A stretch of 64,000 nucleotides of DNA from Pseudomonas protegens (GTDB taxonomy: Bacteria; Pseudomonadota; Gammaproteobacteria; Pseudomonadales; Pseudomonadaceae): NCBI RefSeq assembly GCF_013407925.2, contig NZ_CP060201.1:3946001-4010000 (forward strand). Direction: 5' to 3'. This document shows positions 1 through 7,912 of the stretch, piece by piece. Every line of letters begins with the position of its first letter. Positions within the stretch are counted from its first letter, which is position 1. A program made the position numbers and the translations under genes. A model generated the notes under the pieces. The model was not told the origin of the DNA and did no database searches. It worked only from the letters and a program-made list of their open reading frames with translations.

Positions 1-1773
1 ATCCCAGCGGGCGTCGGTCCACAGTGCTTGCAGATCCGCTGCGGGTGCGGTGCCGGCGTCGCTGGCTCGTGGCTGCTCGCTGAAGGCTTTGAGCAAGCGG
101 CGGATGGGCATTGACTGTGCCTCGTCCTGGGCGGCTGGGTTGTCCTGCCAGAACGCGTCGGCGGGCTGGCTCAGTTGTTTCAGGGCTTGTTGCAGCACCG
201 CGGGCAGGGGTTGCAGCAGGCCGCTGAGGGACAGCAACCAGTCTTCGCCCGCGCGGGTGAAGCTCACTTGCACGCCGGCCTGGGCGGCGTCGCTGCGCAG
301 GGGCGCGAGGCTGTGCAGCAGCCGTTCGTGCACGCCGGCCGGAGCGGGCGAGGCCAGGCGCCAACGCAGCATCAGCGCTCCTTCATGACCCTCTGCGGGC
401 AGGGCCTGGCTCAGCTGCAGTGCCGAGGTTTCTCGGCGGCTTCGCGAGCGATCCTGGGCGAAGCTGCGCAGCCCGCGGTGTGCGCTGGTCTGGCCCCGAA
501 TCAGTCCCGCCCGCGGCGCCTCGACGGGGTTGCGCAGGAACGGGTTGGCCGCTGGCAGGCGCCATTCGCTGCTGAAGTTATCCACAACCTGGGGCTGCAA
601 CTGCGCGAGCACGGCCTTGAGCGCCACGAGTCCTTGGGCATCCAGCTCTCCGACGGTCTGCCGGCTGTCCCGCTGGGCCAGTGCCAGAGCACGGGCGACC
701 TGCAATGGACGTTGTTGCAGCAAGGCATATTCCTCCCGCAGCTCGGGCCAATCGTCCTGGGCCCTGAAGAAGCCCAGCCAGTCCCCGAGCAGCTCGTCGA
801 CCTGGGCCGTGGCCGTCGCGGCCGTTGTGTTGAGGTTCACCTGCAGGTGCAGCAAGGCTTGTCCGGCAAACTCATACAGCGTCTGCGCCTGCAGGCTCTG
901 GGCCAGCTGGCGCTGCTGGAGCTCGGCAAGCAGGCCTCCCGGCTTGGCCGACTGCAGCCAGGTACAGAGAAAATCCAGCGCAGGTGCTGCGCCCTCGGGC
1001 AGTTGTTCGAAGGCGAACAGCAGGTCCAGGCGTTGCGCCTCGAGCTGTTGATAACGGTGGCTGCCACTCGGCAACAGCGCGGGAGGTCGGTGCTGCTCAA
1101 GATGCTGGCCCTGGGCCAGAGTCGCGCCGTAGCGTTCGGCCAGGGCGCGGAGTTCTTCCAGGGGCTGGGGGCCGACCAGGCTCAGGGTCATTTGTCCGGC
1201 CTGGTAGAACGCGCGATGAAACTGCTGCAACGCTTGCTGGAAACCGCGGCTGGCCAGGTTCAGGCTGTAACGGTTGCCAGCATGGAAGGCCCGCAGCGGA
1301 TGAGCGGCGCACAGCCCGTCGAACAGCGCGAACTGACGCTGCGCCGCCCCATCCCGGGACCAGGCGATAAATTCGGCGTGCAGCACCTCCCGCTCCCGGC
1401 GCTGGTCTTCAAGGTCCAGCCGCGGATGGGCGAGCATGTCGCACAGTCGCTCCAGGCCACCGGCCAAGGCGCTGGGCGGCAGCTCGAAAAAGAACTCAGT
1501 CGCGCGTTCACAGGTCTTGGCATTGAGCTGTCCGCCCTGGCCCCGCACATAGGCCATCAGCCCCTGTCCGGCGGGAAAGCGCTCGGTGCCGAGAAACAGC
1601 AGGTGCTCCAGAAAATGCGCCAGCCCCGGCCAGGCCGCTGGCGCATCGTGGCTGCCGGCGCAGACCCGCAGTGCGGCGGCGCAACGTTTCAGGTGCGGGG
1701 CATGACGCAGGGACACCCGCAGGCCGTTGGTCAGGGTTTGCAAGGGGGGCAGGGGGTGGTTCAGCGCGGGCAT
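1..1773 (-). CDS. pqqF: PqqF, M16 zinc protease of PQQ biosynthesis (3' end cut by window edge)
   Basis: Open frame with no stop from 1773 to the window edge; 591 codons are visible, so roughly the last quarter of a protein of about 750-830 residues lies outside. The N-terminal M16 (insulysin-type) domain carries the inverted zinc motif HxxEH (H53, E56, H57; bases 1603-1617) and a glutamate 77 residues later (E134), as the family requires. PqqF with PqqG trims the PqqA precursor during pyrroloquinoline quinone synthesis. The ATG at 1773 follows a GGAAG ribosome site; an ATG further upstream is in another frame and soon stops. davA lies 48 bp upstream on the same strand. The pqqFA-neighbour order with davAB is the one known from P. 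putida. The long plus-strand frame over this gene is a shadow. Confidence 0.9.
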   Translation of the reverse strand, partial: MPALNHPLPPLQTLTNGLRVSLRHAPHLKRCAAALRVCAGSHDAPAAWPGLAHFLEHLLFLGTERFPAGQGLMAYVRGQGGQLNAKTCERATEFFFELPPSALAGGLERLCDMLAHPRLDLEDQRREREVLHAEFIAWSRDGAAQRQFALFDGLCAAHPLRAFHAGNRYSLNLASRGFQQALQQFHRAFYQAGQMTLSLVGPQPLEELRALAERYGATLAQGQHLEQHRPPALLPSGSHRYQQLEAQRLDLLFAFEQLPEGAAPALDFLCTWLQSAKPGGLLAELQQRQLAQSLQAQTLYEFAGQALLHLQVNLNTTAATATAQVDELLGDWLGFFRAQDDWPELREEYALLQQRPLQVARALALAQRDSRQTVGELDAQGLVALKAVLAQLQPQVVDNFSSEWRLPAANPFLRNPVEAPRAGLIRGQTSAHRGLRSFAQDRSRSRRETSALQLSQALPAEGHEGALMLRWRLASPAPAGVHERLLHSLAPLRSDAAQAGVQVSFTRAGEDWLLSLSGLLQPLPAVLQQALKQLSQPADAFWQDNPAAQDEAQSMPIRRLLKAFSEQPRASDAGTAPAADLQALWTDARWD

Positions 1774-1821
1774 GAGCACTTCCAGAACAGAGAAGCGCCC
1801 ATGCTAGCGGATATGGGCGGA

Positions 1822-2616
1822 TCAGCGCTTGCTCAGGTCGTCGTACAGCTCGGGGCGACGATCGGCCAGGTAGCGGTTCAGTGCCTGGGATTCGTTCATC
1901 AATTGGCGGTCCAGGGTGCCGATGATCAGGGCCTCGTCCAGCCCGGCCAGGGCGATCCGGCTGCCGTCGGGGGCGGCGATCGAGCTTTGCCCGCAATAGC
2001 GGATCTGCTCTTCCCGGCCACAGTAGTTGGCGTAGGCCACGTAGCACTGGTTCTCGAAGGCCCGGGCGCGAATCGTCACATCGGCGACGAAGTCGTAGGG
2101 AATCATGTTCGCCGTCGGCACCAGGATCAGCTCGGCGCCGGCCAGGGCCAGGCGTCGGGCATTCTCCGGGAATTCGATGTCGTAGCAGATCAGGAAGCCC
2201 AGCTTCCAGCCGTTGAGCTCCACCAGCGGGAAGTCGTCCGCACCGGCGCTGAACATCGAGTGATCGAGGTCACCGAACAGGTGGGTCTTGCGGTAGTTGC
2301 ACAGGCGCTGGCCCTGGGCGTCGATCAACTGCACGGCGTTGTAGATCTGGCCGTCGCTGCCGCGTTCCGGGTAGCCGTAGAGGATTGCCGTACCCGCCGC
2401 CTGGGCGATGGCGGCGATACGCTGGGCCGAAGGGCCATCCTGGGCCTCGGCCAGGGCGCTGACCGCCTCGAGGCCGATGTTGTAGCCGCTGAGAAACATC
2501 TCCGGCAGCACCAGCAGATCGGCATCCGTGGCCTCCATGGCCACCCGGTGCAGGCGTTGCAGATTACCGGCCACATCCAGTGGCGCGGGCGGGCACTGGT
2601 ACAAGGCGACATGCAT
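1822..2616 (-). CDS. davA: 5-aminopentanamidase (delta-aminovaleramidase), nitrilase superfamily
   Basis: 264 residues, the usual length for DavA. It carries the complete nitrilase-superfamily triad: E39 in LPEMF, K110 in YRKTH and C144 in LICYDIEFPE. DavA hydrolyses 5-aminopentanamide to 5-aminovalerate and ammonia, the second step of the aminovalerate route of L-lysine breakdown. Its partner davB lies 99 bp upstream on the same strand, which is the main reason for the specific name; taken alone the sequence would only say carbon-nitrogen hydrolase. The start is set at the ATG at 2616, behind a GGAG; a longer frame begins 11 codons earlier without a good ribosome site. Substrate is inferred from the pairing. 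Confidence 0.85.
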   Translation of the reverse strand: MHVALYQCPPAPLDVAGNLQRLHRVAMEATDADLLVLPEMFLSGYNIGLEAVSALAEAQDGPSAQRIAAIAQAAGTAILYGYPERGSDGQIYNAVQLIDAQGQRLCNYRKTHLFGDLDHSMFSAGADDFPLVELNGWKLGFLICYDIEFPENARRLALAGAELILVPTANMIPYDFVADVTIRARAFENQCYVAYANYCGREEQIRYCGQSSIAAPDGSRIALAGLDEALIIGTLDRQLMNESQALNRYLADRRPELYDDLSKR

Positions 2617-2715
2617 GGTCTTCACTCCTCTGACTGGCTGGCCGGCCACTGTAGCGGCTGGCGCGGGCGGCGATAAGCCCCCGCCCGGAGCTTGCCGCCT
2701 GGCGTGGCCCGTTGC

Positions 2716-4398
2716 TCAATCGGCCAGGGCAATCGGCCCGATCTCATGGAACACGTCGCCCGGTCCCGGGTTCTCGGGATGGGTGGCGCCGCCGAAGTGC
2801 TTCATGATTCCCCACACGGCGTTGAGCGAGGTCTGCACCGCGCCCTCGACCCAGGCCGGGGTCCAGGACACATCGTCACCCGCAATGAAGATGCCGCGCT
2901 GCTCGGCCGGCATGTCGTCCTGCATGAAGTGCGCATACATGCGCTGGTTGTAGCGGTAGTGGCCCGGCAGCGCGCCCTTGAAGGCACCGAGGAAGTGCGG
3001 ATCGGCTTCCCAGGACACGGTGATCGGATCGCCGATGATGCGGCTGGCGATATCCACCTTGGGGTAGATCTTCTTCAACGCGTCCAGTGCCAGCTTCACG
3101 CGTTTTTCCACCGGTTGCGGGAGCATCTTCAGGGCGTCGCTCATCCACGAGTAGGACAGGCAGATCACCCCCGGCTTGTCGTCGCCGTTGTCGAACAGGT
3201 AGGTGCCACGGGTCAGGCGGTCGGTGAGGGTCATGCTCATCAGGTCGCGGCCGGTTTCCGGGTCCTTGTCCTTCCAGAATGGCCGGTCGACCATGACGAA
3301 GGTCTTCGACGACTGCATGTAGCGGGTACGGTCCAGGGCCATCCACATCTTTTGCGAGAACAGCGATTCCTCGCATTCGATCTGGGTGGTCAGCAGCCAG
3401 CTCTGGCAGGTGGTCAGTACCGCCGCGTATTCCCGGGTATCGCCCCAGTTGTCGGTGACGCTGAAGCGGCCGTCGGCGGCCCGGGCAATGCGCTTGACTC
3501 CGGTGCGTGGCGCGCCATGGTGCAGCGAGCTGAGGCTGGTGCCAGCCGGCCAGTGGGCGCAACGCTCCGGCACGTGGCGCCAGATGCCCAGGGGCACCTG
3601 CTCGACGCCGCCGACCACCAGGTGCTGGTGATCGTCGCAGTTGGTCATCACCACGCGGAAGATTTCCAGCATCGAGTTGGGGAAATCCGAGTCCCAGCCG
3701 CCGGTGCCGAAACCCACCTGGCCGAACACCTCACGATGGTGGAACGACAGTTTGGCAAAGGCCTTGGAGGTGGCGACGAAGTCGTAGAAGGTGCGGTCGT
3801 CCCACAGCGGCACCAGGGTGTTCCACAACTCCTTGAGGCGCGGCACGTCGCGATCGCGAATGGCTTGCTGGATCTCGCTGAAGCGCGAGCCGTCCTCCAG
3901 GGCGTCGGCCCAGGCGTCGGCGACTTCCTGGAACAAGGCCGGCAGGTCGGCGAGTTTCTGGGCGTAGTGGGTCTGGCCTTCCAGATCGATGACCGTGCTG
4001 CCCGACGCCGGGGTCAGCGGGTTGGGGAAGGGCTTGGTCTCAAGGCCGAGCTTGTCGACGTAGTGATAGAAGGCCGTGGACGACACCGGAAAGCGCATGC
4101 CGCCCAGCTCGGCGATGATTCCTTCGGCGCCTTCGAAGGCCTGGGAGCGCAGGCGGCCACCCATTTTCGACGCTTCATAGACCACCGGCTTGAGGCCCAG
4201 CTTCATCAACTCATAGGCAGCCACCAGCCCGGCAATACCGGCGCCGACGATGGCCACTTCGGTGCCGTGCTGGGCTTGGGGGATGCTGCCCAGGCCGGCG
4301 GGATGCTCGATCCAGTCGTCGAAGGCGAAAGGGAAATCCGGGCCGAAGATGGTGATCGGCTTTTTACCGTCTGCAGGATGGCGATTGTTCTTGTTCAT
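2716..4398 (-). CDS. davB: L-lysine 2-monooxygenase, flavin amine oxidase family
   Basis: 560 residues, matching Pseudomonas DavB in length and, from memory, nearly throughout in sequence. The FAD-binding dinucleotide fold has GAGIAG at 52-57, the ribose-binding acidic residue E75 and the GGR motif at 80-82. The C-terminal part carries the flavin-binding signature (FIAGDDVSWTPAWVEGA). It converts L-lysine, with O2, to 5-aminopentanamide, CO2 and water. Older annotations call this family tryptophan 2-monooxygenase. Translation starts at the ATG at 4398 behind AAGG. It is transcribed towards davA, with an Lrp-type regulator gene just upstream and a dyad at 4519-4546 in the gap. Confidence 0.88.
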   Translation of the reverse strand: MNKNNRHPADGKKPITIFGPDFPFAFDDWIEHPAGLGSIPQAQHGTEVAIVGAGIAGLVAAYELMKLGLKPVVYEASKMGGRLRSQAFEGAEGIIAELGGMRFPVSSTAFYHYVDKLGLETKPFPNPLTPASGSTVIDLEGQTHYAQKLADLPALFQEVADAWADALEDGSRFSEIQQAIRDRDVPRLKELWNTLVPLWDDRTFYDFVATSKAFAKLSFHHREVFGQVGFGTGGWDSDFPNSMLEIFRVVMTNCDDHQHLVVGGVEQVPLGIWRHVPERCAHWPAGTSLSSLHHGAPRTGVKRIARAADGRFSVTDNWGDTREYAAVLTTCQSWLLTTQIECEESLFSQKMWMALDRTRYMQSSKTFVMVDRPFWKDKDPETGRDLMSMTLTDRLTRGTYLFDNGDDKPGVICLSYSWMSDALKMLPQPVEKRVKLALDALKKIYPKVDIASRIIGDPITVSWEADPHFLGAFKGALPGHYRYNQRMYAHFMQDDMPAEQRGIFIAGDDVSWTPAWVEGAVQTSLNAVWGIMKHFGGATHPENPGPGDVFHEIGPIALAD

Positions 4399-4432
4399 GG
4401 CTGACCTTGGCGGGCGGCTCAGCAGAGCGCTG

Positions 4433-4439
4433 AGTATAG
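4433..4439 (-). promoter_or_regulatory. candidate -10 element for davB
   Basis: On the minus strand the heptamer CTATACT lies 35 bp before the davB start codon. It matches a sigma-70/RpoS -10 element with the C that RpoS favours. No good TTGACA-like -35 is seen 16-18 bp upstream, which would fit RpoS or activator dependence. Reading by eye only. Confidence 0.35.
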
Positions 4440-4518
4440 GAAAAGATGGCAGCCATTCTAGAGAGGGAGAAACACGTAAATAAGACGCAAACTGTCGTCG
4501 TTATGCATTGTTATTTAT

Positions 4519-4546
4519 CAATCTGACGAATAGATGATTCAGATTG
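4519..4546. promoter_or_regulatory. perfect inverted repeat between the lrp-type gene and davB, candidate operator
   Basis: CAATCTGA, 12 bases, TCAGATTG: perfect 8-bp arms in an AT-rich 12-base spacer. It sits 28 bp past the end of the Lrp-type gene and 120 bp upstream of the davB start codon, so it is placed to control davBA. Lrp/AsnC proteins bind loose dyads with AT-rich centres, which fits, but binding is an inference. It has no U-tract and is a poor terminator. Confidence 0.5.
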
Positions 4547-4573
4547 ACGATGGAACACTTCGACTGCGCTGCT

Positions 4574-5071
4574 TCAGAGCGCATGCCCGCGATCGATCTT
4601 GCTGCTGAGGATGATCGAGGTGGTGGTCTTTTCCACGCCGTCGACGCTGCCGATCTGGTCCAGCAACTGGTCCAGCTGTTCCGGCGAGTCGGTGCGCAGC
4701 CAGGCCACGTAATCGAACTCCCCGCTCACCGCGCACAGTTGCTGGACCTGAGCCATGCCACTCAAGCGGCGCAATACTTCCTTGCCGGAGCGCGGCTGGA
4801 CCTTGATCCCCACATACGCCTGCAAGCCGCCGTCGACCACCCTCTGGCCCAGGCGCACGCCATAGCCGGTGATGACCCGGGTCTTTTCCAGGCGCGCCAG
4901 GCGCGAAGTCACGGTGGTGCGGGCGATCCCCAACTGCCGGGCGAGCATGGCCACGCTTTCGCGGGCATTGATCTGCAGGGCGGCGATCAGCTGACGGTCG
5001 ACTTCATCAAGAACAGGAGGGCGGCTATCGGACAAGGGGGGCTCCAGCACGGCTATCGAGGGAGCGAGCAT
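4574..5071 (-). CDS. Lrp/AsnC-family transcriptional regulator, probable regulator of davBA
   Basis: 165 residues. An N-terminal winged helix-turn-helix (about 22-75, recognition region near SVAMLARQLGIARTTVTSRL) is followed by the ligand-binding RAM/AsnC_trans_reg domain (about 85-155). The ATG at 5071 follows GAGG; a longer frame reaching 5560 would run into the opposite-strand dehydrogenase gene and is not credible. It is divergent from that gene and is followed on the same strand by davB. Lrp-type proteins usually control the adjacent amino-acid catabolic genes, so a lysine or aminovalerate response is likely but unproven. About 20 residues precede the first helix, a little longer than typical Lrp. 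Confidence 0.85.
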   Translation of the reverse strand: MLAPSIAVLEPPLSDSRPPVLDEVDRQLIAALQINARESVAMLARQLGIARTTVTSRLARLEKTRVITGYGVRLGQRVVDGGLQAYVGIKVQPRSGKEVLRRLSGMAQVQQLCAVSGEFDYVAWLRTDSPEQLDQLLDQIGSVDGVEKTTTSIILSSKIDRGHAL

Positions 5072-5241
5072 GTTACAGCCTCGGGCAAACCCTGGCTGCT
5101 GCTGCCGATTGTCTGTTCGGATCGGGGGCCGATCTTTGGCGATCGGGACTTTTTTTGAAACAAATAGCCTGCGACAAGTTGTCATAAGTAACTGGTTAGT
5201 ACATTCTCGCCGTCTGGTTTTACAGATGGCAGAGGTTTGAC

Positions 5242-7617
5242 ATGAAAAACACGGGGGCTGCCACCGGCAGCCGATGGCTCCTGGCGGGGCTGGGCATTCT
5301 GATTGCCCTGATCGGGCTCGGCCTGGCGGGGGGCGGTGGCTATCTCCTGAGCCTGGGAGGCAGCGCCTATTTCCTGTTGATGGGCCTGGCGATGCTGGTG
5401 TCCGGCGTGCTGATCGCCCGGGCGGATCCCCGTGGCGCAAGGCTGTACGGCGTGGTCCTGGTGCTGACCGCGATCTGGGCGGTCTGGGATGCGGGCCTGG
5501 AATACTGGCCGCTGGTTTCGCGGGTGCTGACTTTTGCCGTGATCGGCCTGGTGGTGGCACTGATCTACCCGACCCTGGTGCGTGCCTCCGGTGCCCGCCC
5601 CGGGCGTGGGGCCTATGGGCTGGCGGGGCTGCTGGGGGTTGGCGTCGTGGCGACCCTGGCCTACATGTTCGTGCCGACCCACCTGGTCAAGGCGGACAAG
5701 GTGCCGGCGATCCAGCCCGTGGCGCCGGGCACTGAACAGAAAGACTGGGCCCACTGGGGCAACACCACGGCGGGCAACCGCTTTGCCGCCCTGGACCAGA
5801 TCAACAAGGGCAACATCGGCCAACTGCAAGTGGCCTGGACCTTCCGCACCGGCGACCTGCCCGAAAGCAACGGCGCTGGCGCCGAAGACCAGAACACCCC
5901 GCTGCAGATCGGCGATACCGTCTACACCTGCACCGCCTACGGCAAGGTGTTCGCCCTGGACGCCGACACCGGCGCCGAACGCTGGAAGTTCGACCCGCAA
6001 GGCTACGCGCCCAACTGGCAGCGCTGCCGTGGCTTGGGCTATTTCGACGCCTCGGCGGCCCCGGTCAGCCAGTCCTCGACGCCTGCCGCCGCCCCTGCGG
6101 CGTGCACCAGGCGCCTGTTCCTGCCGACCGGCGATGCCCGCCTGATTGCGCTCGATGCTGAAACCGGCAAGCCCTGTGAAGACTTCGGCCACCAGGGCAC
6201 GGTCGATCTGAAAACCGACATGGGCGAGATCAAGCCGGGCTATTACCAGCAGACTTCGACGCCCCTGGTGGCGGGCACCGTGGTTATCGTCGGCGGCCGG
6301 GTGGCGGATAACTTCTCCACGGGCGAACCGCCGGGCGTGGTGCGCGCCTTCGATGTGCGCAGTGGTGAACTGATGTGGGCCTGGGACCCGGGCAATCCGG
6401 CCACCACCAAGCGTCCACCCGCGGGGCAAACCTATACCCGTGGCACCCCGAACGTCTGGTCGGCGATGTCCTATGACGCCAAGCTGGGCCTGGTGTACCT
6501 GCCCACCGGCAACGCCACGCCGGATTTCTTCGGCGGTCAGCGCAGCGAGTTCGATGACCAGTGGAGCTCCTCGGTTGTCGCCCTCGACGTGAAGACCGGT
6601 CAGGTGCGCTGGCACTTCCAGACCACCCACCACGACCTCTGGGATTTCGACCTGCCGGCACAGCCGCTGCTGTATGACATTCCGGACGACAAGGGCGGCG
6701 TGCAACCGGCGTTGGCCCAGGTCACCAAACAGGGCGAGATCTTCCTGCTCTACCGCGAGACCGGCAAGCCGATTGCCCGGGTCGAAGAGCGTCCGGTGCC
6801 TCAGGGCAATGTCCCGGGTGAGCGTTATTCGCCAACCCAGCCGTTCTCGGTGGAAATGCCGTCGATCGGCAACCAGACGTTGACCGAGTCCGACATGTGG
6901 GGCGCGACCCCGTTTGATCAGCTGATGTGCCGCATCCAGTTCAAGGGCATGCGCCATGAGGGCGTGTACACCCCGCCTGGCCTGGATCACGCACTGCAGT
7001 TCCCCGGCTCCCTGGGTGGCATGAACTGGGGCAGCGTGTCGGTGGATCCGACCAGCCACTACATGTTCGTCAACGACATGCGCCTGGGCCTGGCCAACTA
7101 CATGATCCCCCGGGATCAGATTGGCGCCGGTGCCAGCGGCATCGAAATGGGCGTGGTGCCCCAGGACGGCACGCCGTTCGGTGCCATGCGTCAGCGCTTC
7201 CTCTCGGCGGCCGGTATTCCTTGTCAGAAACCGCCGTTCGGCACGATGTCGGCCATCGACCTGAAGACCCGCAAATTGATGTGGCAGGTGCCGGTGGGCA
7301 CCGTGCAGGACACCGGCCCGCTGGGGATTCGCATGCACCTGCCAATCCCGATTGGCATGCCGACTCTGGGCGCGTCCCTGGCGACCCAGTCCGGCCTGCT
7401 GTTCTTCGCCGGCACCCAGGACTTCTACCTGCGGGCGTTCGATACCGGCAACGGTAATGAAGTCTGGAAAGCGCGCCTGCCCGTGGGTAGCCAGTCGGGC
7501 CCGATGACCTATGTCTCGCCCAAGACGGGCCGCCAGTACATCCTGCTCACCGCAGGCGGTGCGCGGCAGTCGCCGGATCGCGGCGACTATGTGATCGCCT
7601 ACGCGCTGCCCAAGTAG
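5242..7617 (+). CDS. gcd: membrane-bound PQQ-dependent dehydrogenase, glucose/quinate/shikimate family
   Basis: 791 residues. Five membrane segments (about 12-34, 41-60, 68-88, 93-111, 124-142) are followed by a periplasmic eight-bladed PQQ propeller with repeated W-motifs. The motif THHDLWDFDLPAQP holds D465, which aligns with the catalytic aspartate of E. coli glucose dehydrogenase (HHDLWDMD). Such enzymes oxidise the sugar or quinate in the periplasm and pass electrons to ubiquinone. Start: ATG behind AGAGG. The nearby pqqF gene supports PQQ dependence. The family also contains quinate/shikimate dehydrogenases, and I cannot decide the substrate from motifs alone, so the symbol is tentative. 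Confidence 0.75.
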   Translation: MKNTGAATGSRWLLAGLGILIALIGLGLAGGGGYLLSLGGSAYFLLMGLAMLVSGVLIARADPRGARLYGVVLVLTAIWAVWDAGLEYWPLVSRVLTFAVIGLVVALIYPTLVRASGARPGRGAYGLAGLLGVGVVATLAYMFVPTHLVKADKVPAIQPVAPGTEQKDWAHWGNTTAGNRFAALDQINKGNIGQLQVAWTFRTGDLPESNGAGAEDQNTPLQIGDTVYTCTAYGKVFALDADTGAERWKFDPQGYAPNWQRCRGLGYFDASAAPVSQSSTPAAAPAACTRRLFLPTGDARLIALDAETGKPCEDFGHQGTVDLKTDMGEIKPGYYQQTSTPLVAGTVVIVGGRVADNFSTGEPPGVVRAFDVRSGELMWAWDPGNPATTKRPPAGQTYTRGTPNVWSAMSYDAKLGLVYLPTGNATPDFFGGQRSEFDDQWSSSVVALDVKTGQVRWHFQTTHHDLWDFDLPAQPLLYDIPDDKGGVQPALAQVTKQGEIFLLYRETGKPIARVEERPVPQGNVPGERYSPTQPFSVEMPSIGNQTLTESDMWGATPFDQLMCRIQFKGMRHEGVYTPPGLDHALQFPGSLGGMNWGSVSVDPTSHYMFVNDMRLGLANYMIPRDQIGAGASGIEMGVVPQDGTPFGAMRQRFLSAAGIPCQKPPFGTMSAIDLKTRKLMWQVPVGTVQDTGPLGIRMHLPIPIGMPTLGASLATQSGLLFFAGTQDFYLRAFDTGNGNEVWKARLPVGSQSGPMTYVSPKTGRQYILLTAGGARQSPDRGDYVIAYALPK

Positions 7618-7640
7618 AAGCAGCGTTTCGACAGCCTGAA

Positions 7641-7666
7641 AGAGCCGCGCAATGCGCGGCTTTTTC
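7641..7666 (+). terminator. intrinsic terminator of the quinoprotein dehydrogenase gene
   Basis: AGCCGCGC, AAT, GCGCGGCT followed by a T-run, starting 25 bp after the stop codon. GC-rich 8-bp stem and U-tract are typical of a Rho-independent terminator. Confidence 0.85.
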
Positions 7667-7760
7667 ATGGTCGCGCGTCAGGCGTTGCGACTTTGAGTGG
7701 GCCTGAAACAGGCCGTGTGAAGCGGGGCCCACCCGGTTGCCGGGCAAAACCTGCGGGCAC

Positions 7761-7787
7761 AAAAAAGCCGCAACATGGCGCGGCTTT
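7761..7787 (-). terminator. intrinsic terminator of the tRNA-Ile2 transcript
   Basis: Read on the minus strand: AAGCCGC, GCCATGTT, GCGGCTT then TTTT, lying 5-32 bp past the CCA end of the tRNA. It would also end any transcript coming through from rmcA. Confidence 0.8.
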
Positions 7788-7792
7788 GAAGA

Positions 7793-7869
7793 TGGTGGGC
7801 CCACACGGACTTGAACCGTGGACCAAAGGATTATGAGTCCTCTGCTCTAACCAACTGAGCTATAGGCCC
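7793..7869 (-). tRNA. tRNA-Ile2 with CAT anticodon (lysidine-modified, reads AUA)
   Basis: A 77-nt cloverleaf with encoded CCA: acceptor GGGCCTA/TGGGCCC, D-arm GCTC...GAGC, anticodon arm GAGGA-CTCATAA-TCCTT, T-arm CACGG-TTCAAGT-CCGTG. The CAT anticodon could mean elongator Met or the minor Ile tRNA. The GACTCATAATC core, the TGGTC variable loop and the GC-rich acceptor resemble E. coli ileX rather than elongator tRNA-Met, whose variable loop is GGGTC, so Ile2 is preferred. TilS would convert C34 to lysidine. It begins 15 bp after the rmcA stop codon. Confidence 0.85.
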
Positions 7870-7883
7870 TCAGTAGGCCGCGG

Positions 7884-7912
7884 ATTATAGCGATGGTTTC
7901 TCGGCTGTGCTA
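7884..7912 (-). promoter_or_regulatory. promoter of tRNA-Ile2 inside the 3' end of rmcA
   Basis: On the minus strand a perfect TATAAT lies at 7889-7884, overlapping the TAA stop codon of rmcA (7887-7885). It is 15-20 bp upstream of the first tRNA base, leaving a leader of only a few bases. The -35 is weak (TAGCAC about 17 bp upstream). Confidence 0.6.

Noticed and set aside
175..2676. 833-codon plus-strand frame across pqqF and davA
   Set aside because: It spans two good minus-strand genes (PqqF zinc motif, nitrilase triad), crosses their junction, and its product is repetitive Q/G/L-rich, typical of antisense frames in high-GC DNA.
2692..4404. 570-codon plus-strand frame over davB
   Set aside because: Shadow of davB, whose FAD motifs and family length are clear.
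4574..5560. 328-residue version of the Lrp-type regulator
   Set aside because: The extra N-terminus overlaps the opposite-strand dehydrogenase gene by about 320 bp and is proline/arginine-rich; the ATG at 5071 with GAGG gives the family length.
5182..7668. 828-codon minus-strand frame over the PQQ dehydrogenase gene
   Set aside because: It is the antisense of a complete, motif-rich gene, has histidine/arginine-rich low-complexity content and no ribosome site.
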